Source of the DNA: Streptomyces griseosporeus
Lineage (GTDB): Bacteria > Actinomycetota > Actinomycetes > Streptomycetales > Streptomycetaceae
DNA: 64,000 bases
Assembly (NCBI RefSeq): GCF_014656055.1
Contig: NZ_BNBR01000001.1
Span: forward strand, 1,612,001 to 1,676,000
Reading direction: 5' to 3'
Both the position numbers and the translations under genes were made by a program. The number at the start of each line of letters is the position of its first letter. Within the stretch, counting starts at the first letter, position 1. Below are positions 41,662 through 50,959 of the stretch, piece by piece. The notes under the pieces were generated by a model. The model saw only the letters and a program-made list of their open reading frames with translations, had not been told where the DNA came from and searched no databases.

Positions 41662-42765
41662 TCACCGCAGGCGTCCCCGCTTCGCCTCCATCGCCGCGCG
41701 CCCGATCGCCCCCTTCCGCTTCCAGTCCCGTCGCAGCTCCGCGCGGACCCGTGCGTCGGTCTTGGCGACGATCCGCTGGTTCTCGCGCTTGAGCTTGCGG
41801 TAGCTCTCCAGGCGCCGGGCCGGCAGCTCACCGGCGTCGATGGCGGCCAGCACCGCGCAGCCCGGCTCGCTCTCGTGGGCGCAGTCGTGGAAGCGGCAGT
41901 CCTCGGCCAGTTCCTCGATCTCGGCGAAGACCTGCCCGACGCCGGTCTCGGCGTCCCACAGTCCGACGCCGCGCAGCCCGGGAGTGTCGATGAGGACGCC
42001 CCCGCCGGGCATGACGAGGAGGTTCCGGGTGGTCGTCGTGTGCCGGCCCTTGCCGTCGACGTCCCGGGTGGCCTGCACGTCCATCACGTCCTCGCCGAGG
42101 AGCGCGTTGGCGAGGGTGGACTTGCCCGCGCCGGACTGCCCGAGCAGCACGGACGTACCGCCGGAGACGACCGCGGCGAGCACGTCCAGCCCTTCGCGCA
42201 GCTCGGCGCTGACGGGGATCACGGGCACGCCGGGCGCGGTGGTCTCCACGTCCTGGGCGAGGTACGACAGGGTCACCGCGTCGGGCACGAGGTCGGCCTT
42301 GGTGAGCACCACGACCGGCTGCGCCCCGGACTCCCAGGCCAGGGCCAGGAACCGCTCGATGCGGCCGAGGTCGAGTTCGACGCCGAGGGAGACGGCGATG
42401 ATCGCGTGGTCCACGTTGGCGGCGAGGATCTGCCCCTCGGACCGCTTGGAGGAGGTGGAGCGCACGAACGCGGTACGGCGCGGCAGATAGGCCCGTACGT
42501 AGCGCGGGTTGCCGCCGGGTTCGACGGCGACCCAGTCGCCGGTGCACACGACCCGCATCGGGTCGTGCGGGGTGACGAACGCGGTGTCGGCCCGCAGGAC
42601 GCCGCCGTCGGTGGCGACGTCGCACTGGCCGCGGTCGACCCGCAGCACGCGCCCGGGCAGCAGTCCTTCGGCGGCGTACGGGGCGAACGCGTCGGCCCAG
42701 TCCTCGTCCCAGCCGTAGGGCAGGAGGGAGGACGGGGTGGACGGCGAAGAAGAGGTGGAAGTCAA
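41662..42765 (-). CDS. rsgA: Ribosome small-subunit-dependent GTPase A
   Basis: A 367-residue circularly permuted GTPase that assists late 30S maturation. An OB-fold (VLRVDRGQCDVATDGGVLRA) precedes the G domain with G4 VLTKADL, G1 GQSGAGKSTLANAL and G3 DTPGLRG. The zinc-binding C-terminus shows CRFHDCAHESEPGCAV, then the basic tail KRKGAIGRAAMEAKRGRLR. The best start is TTG 42763-42765, with GAAGGG 7 bp upstream; the alternative GTG 42873 would add a Pro-rich leader. A small upstream frame (42824-42895) may be a leader peptide. Confidence 0.9.
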   Translation of the reverse strand: MTSTSSSPSTPSSLLPYGWDEDWADAFAPYAAEGLLPGRVLRVDRGQCDVATDGGVLRADTAFVTPHDPMRVVCTGDWVAVEPGGNPRYVRAYLPRRTAFVRSTSSKRSEGQILAANVDHAIIAVSLGVELDLGRIERFLALAWESGAQPVVVLTKADLVPDAVTLSYLAQDVETTAPGVPVIPVSAELREGLDVLAAVVSGGTSVLLGQSGAGKSTLANALLGEDVMDVQATRDVDGKGRHTTTTRNLLVMPGGGVLIDTPGLRGVGLWDAETGVGQVFAEIEELAEDCRFHDCAHESEPGCAVLAAIDAGELPARRLESYRKLKRENQRIVAKTDARVRAELRRDWKRKGAIGRAAMEAKRGRLR

Positions 42766-42823
42766 GGGTGACCCTTCACAGGGTGGCCCCGGCGGCGCCC
42801 GTGGGCGCGGGATGGGTGTGAGG

Positions 42824-42895
42824 TCAGCCGGTGGCCACGGAGGTGGACGGAATGGATTCCTGGATGCGGGCAACGCCCGTCACAGGGACAGCCAT
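42824..42895 (-). CDS. Possible 23-residue leader peptide upstream of rsgA
   Basis: ATG 42893-42895 opens MAVPVTGVARIQESIPSTSV plus three residues before TGA 42824-42826. A strong ribosome site (GAGGAGG, about 9 bp upstream) precedes it. It ends 58 bp before the rsgA TTG. No family is recognised. Evidence is only the site quality and position, so it may be chance. Confidence 0.35.
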   Translation of the reverse strand: MAVPVTGVARIQESIPSTSVATG

Positions 42896-42992
42896 CGGTC
42901 GACACCTCCTCACACTCGTCACGTCGGCACGCGGCGGCCGACTGCCGTCGCGCGGAACGTCCCTCACCCTAGCGAGGCGCCCTGGGTCCGGG

Positions 42993-44456
42993 TCAACCGG
43001 TTTTACAGGGGTGTCCGTTGAGGGTGAAGCCGTAGGGGGCCGTGTTGCGCTCGGACCAGGTGGCGAGGAAGCCGAAGGAGACGGTGCCGCCGGCGGGGAC
43101 GGAGCGGTCGTAGTCGGCGGCGTCGGCGGTGACGTGCGGGCCGTTCTGGGTGGCCTGGGCGTTCCACATCTGGGTGATGCGCTGGCCGTCCCGGAAGGAC
43201 CAGTCGACGTGCCAGTCGGTGAGGGCGTCGGCCGTGCTGACGGTGACGGCGGCCTGGAAGCCGTCGGGCCACTGGTTGAGGAGGCGGTAGCCGACCGTGC
43301 AGGCGGCCGCCGCGGAGGCCGCCTCGCCGGTGGTGGAGGCGGTGCCCTGGGGTTCGGGGTCCGGGTTCTGGGCGCGCGAGGGCGCTGTGGTCCTGGCCGC
43401 GGGCGCGCTGGTGGCCGTGACCGTGGGGTGCTTCGGGGTGGCGGAGTGGGTGAGCGCGGGCCGGGTGGGCGGCGCGTCGGGGAGGGCGCCGGTGGCCTGG
43501 CGGCGGTCGGGGTCGTCGGTGCGGGCGCCGGCGGCGTCCCCGTCGGAGCCGAGCGGCATCAGGGTGACGGCGAGGGCGAGCAGCGAGACGAGTCCGGCCG
43601 CGGCGAGGAGGCCGCCGCGCGTCCTGCGGGTCCGGTCGGGTTCGCCGGGCTGCTCGGCCGCCGGTGTCCGGGCGCCCGCGCGGACCTCGGCGGCCCTGCG
43701 GCGCCGCTCCAGGTAGGCGAGGCCGCCCCAGCCGAGGACGCCGCCGGCCAGGGCCGCGGGAAGGGTGCCGCCGTGCAGGCGCAGGCAGGAGACGGCCTCG
43801 GCGCAGTCGGGGCAGGTGGCGAGGTGCCGGGAGAGGTCCTCGGGGGTGTCGGTGCCGGGCCGGCGGGTGACGGCGTCGAGCAGGTGGGCGTAGCTGCGGC
43901 ATTCGGTGTCGAGCGGGGCGTCGAGGTGGGCGCGCCGGCAGCGGTCCCGGAACAGGACGCGGACCTGGTCGAGTTCCTCGGCCGCGGCGGCCGGGTCGAG
44001 GCCGAGCCGGCGGGCGACGGCGCGCAGCGGCAGCGCCTCCACTTCGGCGAGCCACAGCAGTTCGGCGTCGGGTTCCTGGAGGTCGCGCAGGCCGCGCAGG
44101 GCGAGGGGGCGGCGGCCGGTGTGGCGGGCGGCCTGCGGGGAGTTGAGCCACAGCCGCAGGTCCGGGTCGAGGTGGTGGCCGCGTCCGGTGGCCTCCCAGT
44201 CGGCGGCGGTGGCGCGGACCGCGGTGAGCAGCAGCGGGATGCGCGGCAGCCGGGCGGGGCGGCGTCCGGGGCCGCGCCGGGTGACGGCCTCGGCGTCGCG
44301 GACCTCGCGCAGGCCGCGGGCGAACGCCTCGCGGGCGAGCGTCGGGGCGGCGCTGGTTCCGGCCGTGCACAGGTCGGCGTAGGAGAGGACGGCGTCCCAG
44401 CACTCGGTGAACTGCGCGGCCTCGGTGGCGTCCTGGGGGGTCGGCAGGTCGGGCAT
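42993..44456 (-). CDS. Membrane sigma-factor-like protein with zinc-finger and cellulose-binding (CBM2) domain
   Basis: A 487-residue protein. The N-terminal half resembles an ECF sigma factor (LLWLAEVEALPLRAVARRLGLDP is region-4-like), followed by an anti-sigma-type zinc motif SRHLATCPDCAEAV near residue 220. One membrane segment (GGLLAAAGLVSLLALAVTLMP, residues about 285-305) leads to a Ser/Thr/Pro linker and a family 2 carbohydrate-binding module (CTVGYRLLNQWPDGFQAAVTV ... YGFTLNGHPC, residues about 390-485) with its terminal disulfide cysteines and conserved Trp. It suggests sensing of cellulose or chitin outside the cell. ATG 44456 follows AGGAGA. Confidence 0.82.
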   Translation of the reverse strand: MPDLPTPQDATEAAQFTECWDAVLSYADLCTAGTSAAPTLAREAFARGLREVRDAEAVTRRGPGRRPARLPRIPLLLTAVRATAADWEATGRGHHLDPDLRLWLNSPQAARHTGRRPLALRGLRDLQEPDAELLWLAEVEALPLRAVARRLGLDPAAAAEELDQVRVLFRDRCRRAHLDAPLDTECRSYAHLLDAVTRRPGTDTPEDLSRHLATCPDCAEAVSCLRLHGGTLPAALAGGVLGWGGLAYLERRRRAAEVRAGARTPAAEQPGEPDRTRRTRGGLLAAAGLVSLLALAVTLMPLGSDGDAAGARTDDPDRRQATGALPDAPPTRPALTHSATPKHPTVTATSAPAARTTAPSRAQNPDPEPQGTASTTGEAASAAAACTVGYRLLNQWPDGFQAAVTVSTADALTDWHVDWSFRDGQRITQMWNAQATQNGPHVTADAADYDRSVPAGGTVSFGFLATWSERNTAPYGFTLNGHPCKTG

Positions 44457-44585
44457 GCGTCTCCTGCATCCACACGGGCGAGGTCAACTCATCTACCTGG
44501 CAGTGGAGTTGAGGGGAAGCCTCGCGGGGTGACGGCCGAGCCTTTCACGTTTCCCGCACAACTGACAAGCGCGCTGTTCAGATGT

Positions 44586-44633
44586 GGGGGGCCCGCTGCC
44601 GTGCCGCCCCCAGGGGTACGGCGGCGGGCCCCC
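44586..44633 (-). terminator. Terminator hairpin of the radical SAM gene
   Basis: GGGGGCCCGCTGCCGT (44587-44602) pairs with ACGGCGGCGGGCCCCC (44618-44633) with a single mismatched position and a 15-nt loop. It starts 7 bp beyond the radical SAM stop codon on the minus strand. Confidence 0.75.
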
Positions 44634-44639
44634 GTCCGT

Positions 44640-45965
44640 TCACGGGGTGGTGGCGGCGGGTTCCTGGGCCGGGAGGCTGTCCATGAAGGAGCTGACGGAG
44701 AACACGGCGCGGCCGGGTCCGGGCGGGCCGTACCCGGGGGGCGAGGAGAGGCCGAAGTCCTCCATGGTCTGCCGGTAGGCCTGGAGCAGCCGGATGTGGT
44801 ACTCCAGCGGCGCGCCCTGCGGGTTGGCCTTGCCGAGCGGGGTCGTCGGCTCGGGGCACCAGGTGGTGAAGCGGGGCGTGATGCCGTGGGACATGAAGAA
44901 GCGCAGGCCCTCGGTGGTGGAGGCGATGGCCTCGTCGACGGTCTTGAAGCCGAAGGGCTCGGCCATCTCGACGCCCGCGACGAAGTTGGGGATGACGTTG
45001 CGCGCGCCGAAGACGTCGGCCGAGTCCAGGATGCGCTTGTGCCACTCGTCGCGGCCGACGTACCGCTCCTTGCCCGGGCAGTACATCTTGAACAGGTACT
45101 CGTCCCACACCTCGTAGTTGGGGTGGTAGATCTGCACGCCGTAGTCCTTGAACCGCTGCACGTCCGCCTTGGGCAGTGCCTGGGCGACGACCTTGCCGAT
45201 CCAGCGGCCGGGGAAGCGCTCCTCGATGGCCTTGGCGTAGTGGCCGTAGAAGTCGGCCTCGTCACGGCCGGAGACGGTCTTGGTGATGGCGCCGCCGGTG
45301 AGCGTGTAGGCGGTGGACGCCTTCTGGGTGTCGTACCGGTCGATGATCTCCAGGGCCTCCAGGACCTCCTCGACGTCCTTCACACCGGTGTAGGGGCGTC
45401 CGGCGGCCTTGTGCTGGCGCCAGTTGTGGTTGATGTCGCAGTACTGGCACTCCTCCTTGGCGCCGAAGTACTGGCAGACCCGGAAGACGGTGAGGTAGAT
45501 CAGATAGCCCCACTGGATGGTGGGGGCGACCTCCATGACGGACTTCCCGTTGGACAGCTTGTGCCGGTAGTACTCCGGCATCGGCGGCACGCCCACGTCG
45601 GCGATGCGCCTGCCGTCCAGGTAGAGCCCGAGCATGCCCTCCTCGTCCGCGGCGACGCGGTAGGGGGAGGCCGGGTTGACGCGGACGGACACCACGGTCC
45701 GGCGCAGGTCGTACGGCCCGCCGGTGAGGATGATCTCCTCCGGCGGGCGGCGCAGCGCGGCCTCGCCCAGCTCGGGCAGGGTCCCGTGGTCGAAGGAGAA
45801 GATGAAGTACGACTTCGGCTTCACCTCGCCGCTCTCGTTGTCACTCAGGGCCGACGGGTCGAAGGCGACCCCGCCGCGCAGCAGGTCCTCCTTGAAGACG
45901 GCCTCCCGCGGCACATGCGGAAAGCGCTCCATCAGATCCTCGACCAGCGCGGTACGGCTGCCCAT
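44640..45965 (-). CDS. Radical SAM protein with atypical CX8CX2C cluster motif
   Basis: A 441-residue cytoplasmic enzyme. VFRVCQYFGAKEECQYCDIN supplies three cysteines spaced CX8CX2C instead of CX3CX2C, with an aromatic before the third Cys as in radical SAM enzymes. YTLTGGAITKTVSG corresponds to the glycine-rich SAM motif and VQIYHPNYEVWDEYLF to the barrel's later strands. N-terminal 130 residues form an extra domain. A GPP-rich tail ends the protein. No precursor peptide or partner enzyme is seen nearby, so the substrate is unknown. ATG 45963-45965. Confidence 0.82.
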   Translation of the reverse strand: MGSRTALVEDLMERFPHVPREAVFKEDLLRGGVAFDPSALSDNESGEVKPKSYFIFSFDHGTLPELGEAALRRPPEEIILTGGPYDLRRTVVSVRVNPASPYRVAADEEGMLGLYLDGRRIADVGVPPMPEYYRHKLSNGKSVMEVAPTIQWGYLIYLTVFRVCQYFGAKEECQYCDINHNWRQHKAAGRPYTGVKDVEEVLEALEIIDRYDTQKASTAYTLTGGAITKTVSGRDEADFYGHYAKAIEERFPGRWIGKVVAQALPKADVQRFKDYGVQIYHPNYEVWDEYLFKMYCPGKERYVGRDEWHKRILDSADVFGARNVIPNFVAGVEMAEPFGFKTVDEAIASTTEGLRFFMSHGITPRFTTWCPEPTTPLGKANPQGAPLEYHIRLLQAYRQTMEDFGLSSPPGYGPPGPGRAVFSVSSFMDSLPAQEPAATTP

Positions 45966-46022
45966 CCGTCTCTCCTCCCGGCTCAGGCGTACGACTCCTC
46001 ACGGTATGCCCTGCCTCCCGCG

Positions 46023-46697
46023 TCACCCCTGCCGGGTCCCCCCGCGCCGCGCGAGGTGCGCCGGGACGGGGGTGTCCGGGGGCAGCGCGGGGTCGGTCAC
46101 CGGGGCACCCCAGACCGAGGTCAGCGGCAGGACGCCCGCCCACAGGCCGAGGGCGGCGTCGGGTCCGTCGCCGTCGTCCGGCGCGCCCGTGCGGATCTTG
46201 ACGGAGGCGTGTTCGAGGGAGACGGCGAGGAGGGTGGTGGCGGCCAGCTCCTTGCGGTTCGGGCGGCGCGCGTAGGCCCACTGGCCGGGTGCGGCGTGCT
46301 CGGTGAGCCGGCGCAGGCCCTCCAGCTTCTCCTCGGGGTCGGTCACCGGGCGGGCGTCGCCGTGGACGACGGCGCTGCGGTAGTTGACGCCGTGCTCGAA
46401 GACGGACCGGGCGAGGACGAGCCCGTCGACGTGGGTGACGGTCACGCAGACGGGTGCGCCGCCGGCGAGGCTGCGGCTGGCGACGGAGCCGTGGACGTAC
46501 AGCCACCGCTCGTCGCGTCCGTACACGGTCGGCACGACCAGCGGCCGCCCGTCCACCACGACCCCCAGATGGCAGACGAACCCGGCGTCGAGGATCGCCT
46601 CCAGGTCGGCGCGGCGCAGGCTGCCCTGCTCGCGCAGACGGCGGTGCCGGGTCAGCTCGGTGAGGGGGAGGTCGGCGGGCAGCGGGGAGGCATCCAT
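46023..46697 (-). CDS. Pyridoxamine 5'-phosphate oxidase-family (FMN split-barrel) protein
   Basis: A 224-residue protein of the nitroreductase/PNPOx-like group. LEAILDAGFVCHLGVVVDGRPLVVP and YVHGSVASRSL match the flavin-binding barrel; NYRSAVVHGDARPVTDPEEKLEGLRRLTEH is a typical later motif of the Streptomyces subgroup. No other domain is present. ATG 46695-46697 is chosen. It is divergent from aldO across a 168-bp region. Substrate unknown. Confidence 0.85.
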   Translation of the reverse strand: MDASPLPADLPLTELTRHRRLREQGSLRRADLEAILDAGFVCHLGVVVDGRPLVVPTVYGRDERWLYVHGSVASRSLAGGAPVCVTVTHVDGLVLARSVFEHGVNYRSAVVHGDARPVTDPEEKLEGLRRLTEHAAPGQWAYARRPNRKELAATTLLAVSLEHASVKIRTGAPDDGDGPDAALGLWAGVLPLTSVWGAPVTDPALPPDTPVPAHLARRGGTRQG

Positions 46698-46835
46698 AGG
46701 CAGGGAAGCTACCGATTTCGCGCAACGGAAGCCAGATACCGGCGATAACAATCGCTGGAACGGCGTGATACGACGAAATCCGCAGTGATCTCGGGCGACC
46801 GAGGATGCGCGGGATATGTTAACGCGGAAAACTAA

Positions 46836-48113
<1,278 letters not shown>

Positions 48114-48128
48114 GCGGCGGAGGCCCGC

Positions 48129-48165
48129 GGCCGGGACGGCCCTCCGACCCGGCCGGGACTTTTTT
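48129..48165 (+). terminator. Likely rho-independent terminator after aldO
   Basis: GGCCGGG (48129-48135) pairs with CCCGGCC (48148-48154), followed by GGGAC and a six-T run (48160-48165). It lies 15 bp after the aldO stop. Confidence 0.6.
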
Positions 48166-48178
48166 CAGCCCCTTTCCT

Positions 48179-48192
48179 AACCCCTTGTCGAA
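48179..48192. promoter_or_regulatory. Shared motif upstream of the ROK gene (possible operator)
   Basis: AACCCCTTGTCGAA, 30 bp upstream of the ROK GTG, recurs as AACCCCTTGCCGAA at 49601-49614 before the ABC operon, differing at one base of 14. This suggests a common binding site, most simply for the ROK protein. Confidence 0.45.
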
Positions 48193-48221
48193 CCCGAGCC
48201 GTACACCCTAGCCTGAGCGCC

Positions 48222-49469
48222 GTGAAACGCACATCCCGCGACATCCGCACCGCGAACCGCTACGAGGTGCTGCGTCAGATCATCGCCTCCTCCCCCACCT
48301 CCCGGCAGGAGCTGGCGGCCGCCACCGGTCTCTCGCTGGCCACCGTGGCCACCCTCGTCGGGGAGCTGCTGGACCTCGGCATGATCACGGAGGTCGGGTT
48401 CGAGGACTCGGCCGGCGGCCGCCCGCGCGGGCTCGTCGCCGTCAACAGCTCCGGCGGCGCGCTGATCGGCGTGGACATCGCGGAGACGTACGTCCGTGTC
48501 GAGCTGTTCGACCTGGCGCTGACCGTGCTGGCCCGCGCCGACGAGGACGTCCGTCCCGGCGAGAGCCGCCCCGAGCAGGTGGTCGCCCATGTCGCCGCCG
48601 CCGTCGGCTCGGTGGTCGCGCAGGCCGGGGTGGAGGCGGCGCGGGTGCTGGGCGTCGGGGTGAGCGTGCCGGGGCAGGTGGACCGCGACGGCGGCATCGC
48701 CGAGTACGCGCCCAACTGGGACTGGCACGACGTGCCGTTGCTCGACCTGCTCGCCGAGCACATCGCCTACCCGCTCTACCTGGACAACCCGCTGCGTGCC
48801 TGCGCGGTCGCCGAGCTGTGGTTCGGGGCCGCGCGCGGGCACGGGGACGCGGTGGTGGTGAACCTCGGCACCGGGGTCGGTGCCGGGCTGGTGCTCGGCG
48901 GCGGGGTGCACCGGGGCGTGAGCAACAGCGCGGGCGAGTGGGGGCACACCACGCTCGTGCTCGACGGCCGGCTGTGCCACTGCGGCAACCACGGCTGCGT
49001 GGAGACGTACGTGGGCGCCCCCGGCATCATGCTCAACCTGCGCGAGCTGAGCCCGCGGAGCCCGCTGCTGCACCCGGAGGACCAGACCGCGACCGTCCGG
49101 GCGCTGGCCGACGGGGTCGCGGCGGGCGACCCGGTGGCGCTGAAGGTGGTCCGCGACACCGCCCGCTACCTCGGTGCGGGCATCGCCGACCTGGTCAACC
49201 TGCTCAACCCGGAAGTCGTCGTCCTCAGCAGCTGGGTCGCCTCCCTGCTCGGCGAGCCGCTGCTCGACGAGGTGCGCGCGTCCGTCGCCCGGCACGCGCT
49301 GCGCCGGCCGCTGGCCGCCACCGAGATCGTCCTGTCCCCCGTCCCCACCGACCCGGTGTGCCTCGGCGCCGCGACGTTCGCGCTGGAGGGCGCGCTCCAG
49401 TCGGTGGGCCAGCGGGCGGCGGGCAAGCGCGCCCCCGCGGCGAAGGGCCGTACCGCGCCGCCTTCCTGA
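48222..49469 (+). CDS. ROK-family transcriptional regulator
   Basis: A 415-residue NagC/XylR-type regulator. The winged helix is at residues about 15-65 (SRQELAAATGLSLATVATLVGELLDLGMI); the ROK sugar-kinase-like domain has VVNLGTGVGAGLVLGG, SAGEWGHTTLVLDG and the zinc motif CHCGNHGCVETYV. GTG 48222 is the first good start. It precedes a sugar ABC operon with beta-galactosidase by 207 bp and probably represses it, with a galactoside as ligand (inference). The shared 14-bp motif in both upstream regions supports this. Confidence 0.92.
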   Translation: MKRTSRDIRTANRYEVLRQIIASSPTSRQELAAATGLSLATVATLVGELLDLGMITEVGFEDSAGGRPRGLVAVNSSGGALIGVDIAETYVRVELFDLALTVLARADEDVRPGESRPEQVVAHVAAAVGSVVAQAGVEAARVLGVGVSVPGQVDRDGGIAEYAPNWDWHDVPLLDLLAEHIAYPLYLDNPLRACAVAELWFGAARGHGDAVVVNLGTGVGAGLVLGGGVHRGVSNSAGEWGHTTLVLDGRLCHCGNHGCVETYVGAPGIMLNLRELSPRSPLLHPEDQTATVRALADGVAAGDPVALKVVRDTARYLGAGIADLVNLLNPEVVVLSSWVASLLGEPLLDEVRASVARHALRRPLAATEIVLSPVPTDPVCLGAATFALEGALQSVGQRAAGKRAPAAKGRTAPPS

Positions 49470-49600
49470 CGGTCCGCCCCCGCGCCCGAAGGCCGCCGGC
49501 CACCCCTGACCGGCGGCCCGCACCCGCGTGCCGACTCGACCGTCCGTCCGTGCTGTTCGTCATCCCGAACCCGGCACAACGTTTCGCACCGACTTCGTCC

Positions 49601-49614
49601 AACCCCTTGCCGAA
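49601..49614. promoter_or_regulatory. Shared motif upstream of the ABC/beta-galactosidase operon (possible operator)
   Basis: AACCCCTTGCCGAA matches the site before the ROK gene. It lies within a wider CTTCG-N13-CGAAG inverted repeat (49593-49615), and a further GCCGAAGG copy follows at 49621-49628. The ATG of the solute-binding gene is 63 bp downstream. Confidence 0.45.
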
Positions 49615-49676
49615 GCCTTAGCCGAAGGTTAACGTCCCGCACCGCACCGCTCGCCTCTCACGACAAGGACGTCACC

Positions 49677-50939
49677 ATGCCGGCACCGAACAGCAGCACC
49701 TGGAACCGCCGTTCGCTCCTCCGCGCCGCCCTCGGTGTGACCGCCGGCGGCGCGCTCGCCGCCTGCGGCAGCAACAACGGCCGGGCGGGCGGCGGTTCCG
49801 GCAAGGGACTGGTCCAGTACTTCCACGCGTACGGCGAGCCCGGCACCGAGCAGGCGATCCGGCGGTACGCCAAGGCCTACCAGGGCGCGAACGTGACCAC
49901 GCAGTGGATCACCGGCGCCGACTTCGAGAGCAAGCTGTTCGCGACCCTGCTCACCGACAACGCGCCGGACCTGTTCGAGTTCCACCCGCAGATCCAGCTG
50001 GTCAAGAGCGGGCAGGTGGCCGATCTGACGGACATCGTCGCGCCGGTGAAGGACGACTTCAACGCGGCCGACATCGCCTCGCACACGGTCGACGGGAAGA
50101 TATACGGCGTCCGGATGCTCGACGACCCGCAGTTCTTCTTCTACCGCAAGTCGATGCTGGAGAAGGCCGGCGTCGGCGTGCCGCAGACCCTCGACGAGCT
50201 GATCGAGGCCGCCGCCAAGCTCACCACCGGCAAGGTCAAGGGCCTGTTCCTCGGCAACGACCTGCACGCCGTCATCAACCCGCTGATCTGGTCGGCCGGC
50301 GCCGACACCCTCGACGACAACAACCGGATCGCCTACCACACCGACGGCGTGGTCGAAGGCCTGAAGAAGATGCGCACGCTGTTCACCAGCGGCTCCCTGC
50401 TGCTGGGCGCCCCGGCCGACTACTGGGACCCCTCCGCGATCAGCCAGGGGCTGACCGCCATCCAGTTCTGCGGCATGTGGGCGATGCCGCAGCTGCAGCA
50501 GGCGCTCGGCGACGACCTCGGCGTCTTCCCCTTCCCTAAGGTCACCGACGCGGGCAAGCCGTCGGTGTACAACGGCGGCTGGTCGATGTTCGTCAACGCC
50601 AAGGGGAAGAACGTCGACGCGGCCAAGGAGTACGTCAAGTGGCTGTGGATCGACCAGAAGCGGTACCAGGAGGACTGGGCGCTCTCCTACGGCTTCCACA
50701 TCCCGCCGCGCACCTCGATCGCCGCCTCCGCCGGGAAGCTGAAGAGCGGGCTCGCGGCCGAGGGGGTGAAGCTGTTCAACGACTTCGGCCACTTCGACCG
50801 GATCGGCTGGACCCAGGCCATGATCAAGGCGACGGAGGACGTCTTCGCCGACTGCGTGCGCAAGGGCGGCGACCCGGAGGCCGCGCTCGACCGCTGCGAC
50901 AAGGCCGTGAACACCGAGCTGAAGAAGCTCTTCGGATAG
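49677..50939 (+). CDS. Sugar ABC transporter solute-binding lipoprotein
   Basis: A 420-residue family 1 extracellular binding protein. The N-terminus has a twin-arginine-like signal (NRRSLLRAALGVTAGGALAAC) with a lipobox LAAC, so it should be anchored outside the membrane by a lipid. The mature part has EPGTEQAIRRYAKAYQGANV, DLFEFHPQIQLVKSGQVADL, FYRKSMLEKAGVGVPQTLDEL and AGKPSVYNGGWSMFVNA. Ligand is probably an oligosaccharide with beta-galactosyl residues, judged from the downstream GH2 gene. ATG 49677; two permeases follow. Confidence 0.92.
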   Translation: MPAPNSSTWNRRSLLRAALGVTAGGALAACGSNNGRAGGGSGKGLVQYFHAYGEPGTEQAIRRYAKAYQGANVTTQWITGADFESKLFATLLTDNAPDLFEFHPQIQLVKSGQVADLTDIVAPVKDDFNAADIASHTVDGKIYGVRMLDDPQFFFYRKSMLEKAGVGVPQTLDELIEAAAKLTTGKVKGLFLGNDLHAVINPLIWSAGADTLDDNNRIAYHTDGVVEGLKKMRTLFTSGSLLLGAPADYWDPSAISQGLTAIQFCGMWAMPQLQQALGDDLGVFPFPKVTDAGKPSVYNGGWSMFVNAKGKNVDAAKEYVKWLWIDQKRYQEDWALSYGFHIPPRTSIAASAGKLKSGLAAEGVKLFNDFGHFDRIGWTQAMIKATEDVFADCVRKGGDPEAALDRCDKAVNTELKKLFG

Positions 50940-50959
50940 GCCGCCGGACGGACAGCGCC

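Noticed and set aside
42831..46748. Very long plus-strand open frame (1,305 codons)
   Set aside because: It lies antisense to the CBM2 protein, radical SAM and PNPOx genes. Its translation is Gly/Val/Ala/Glu shadow sequence without domains.
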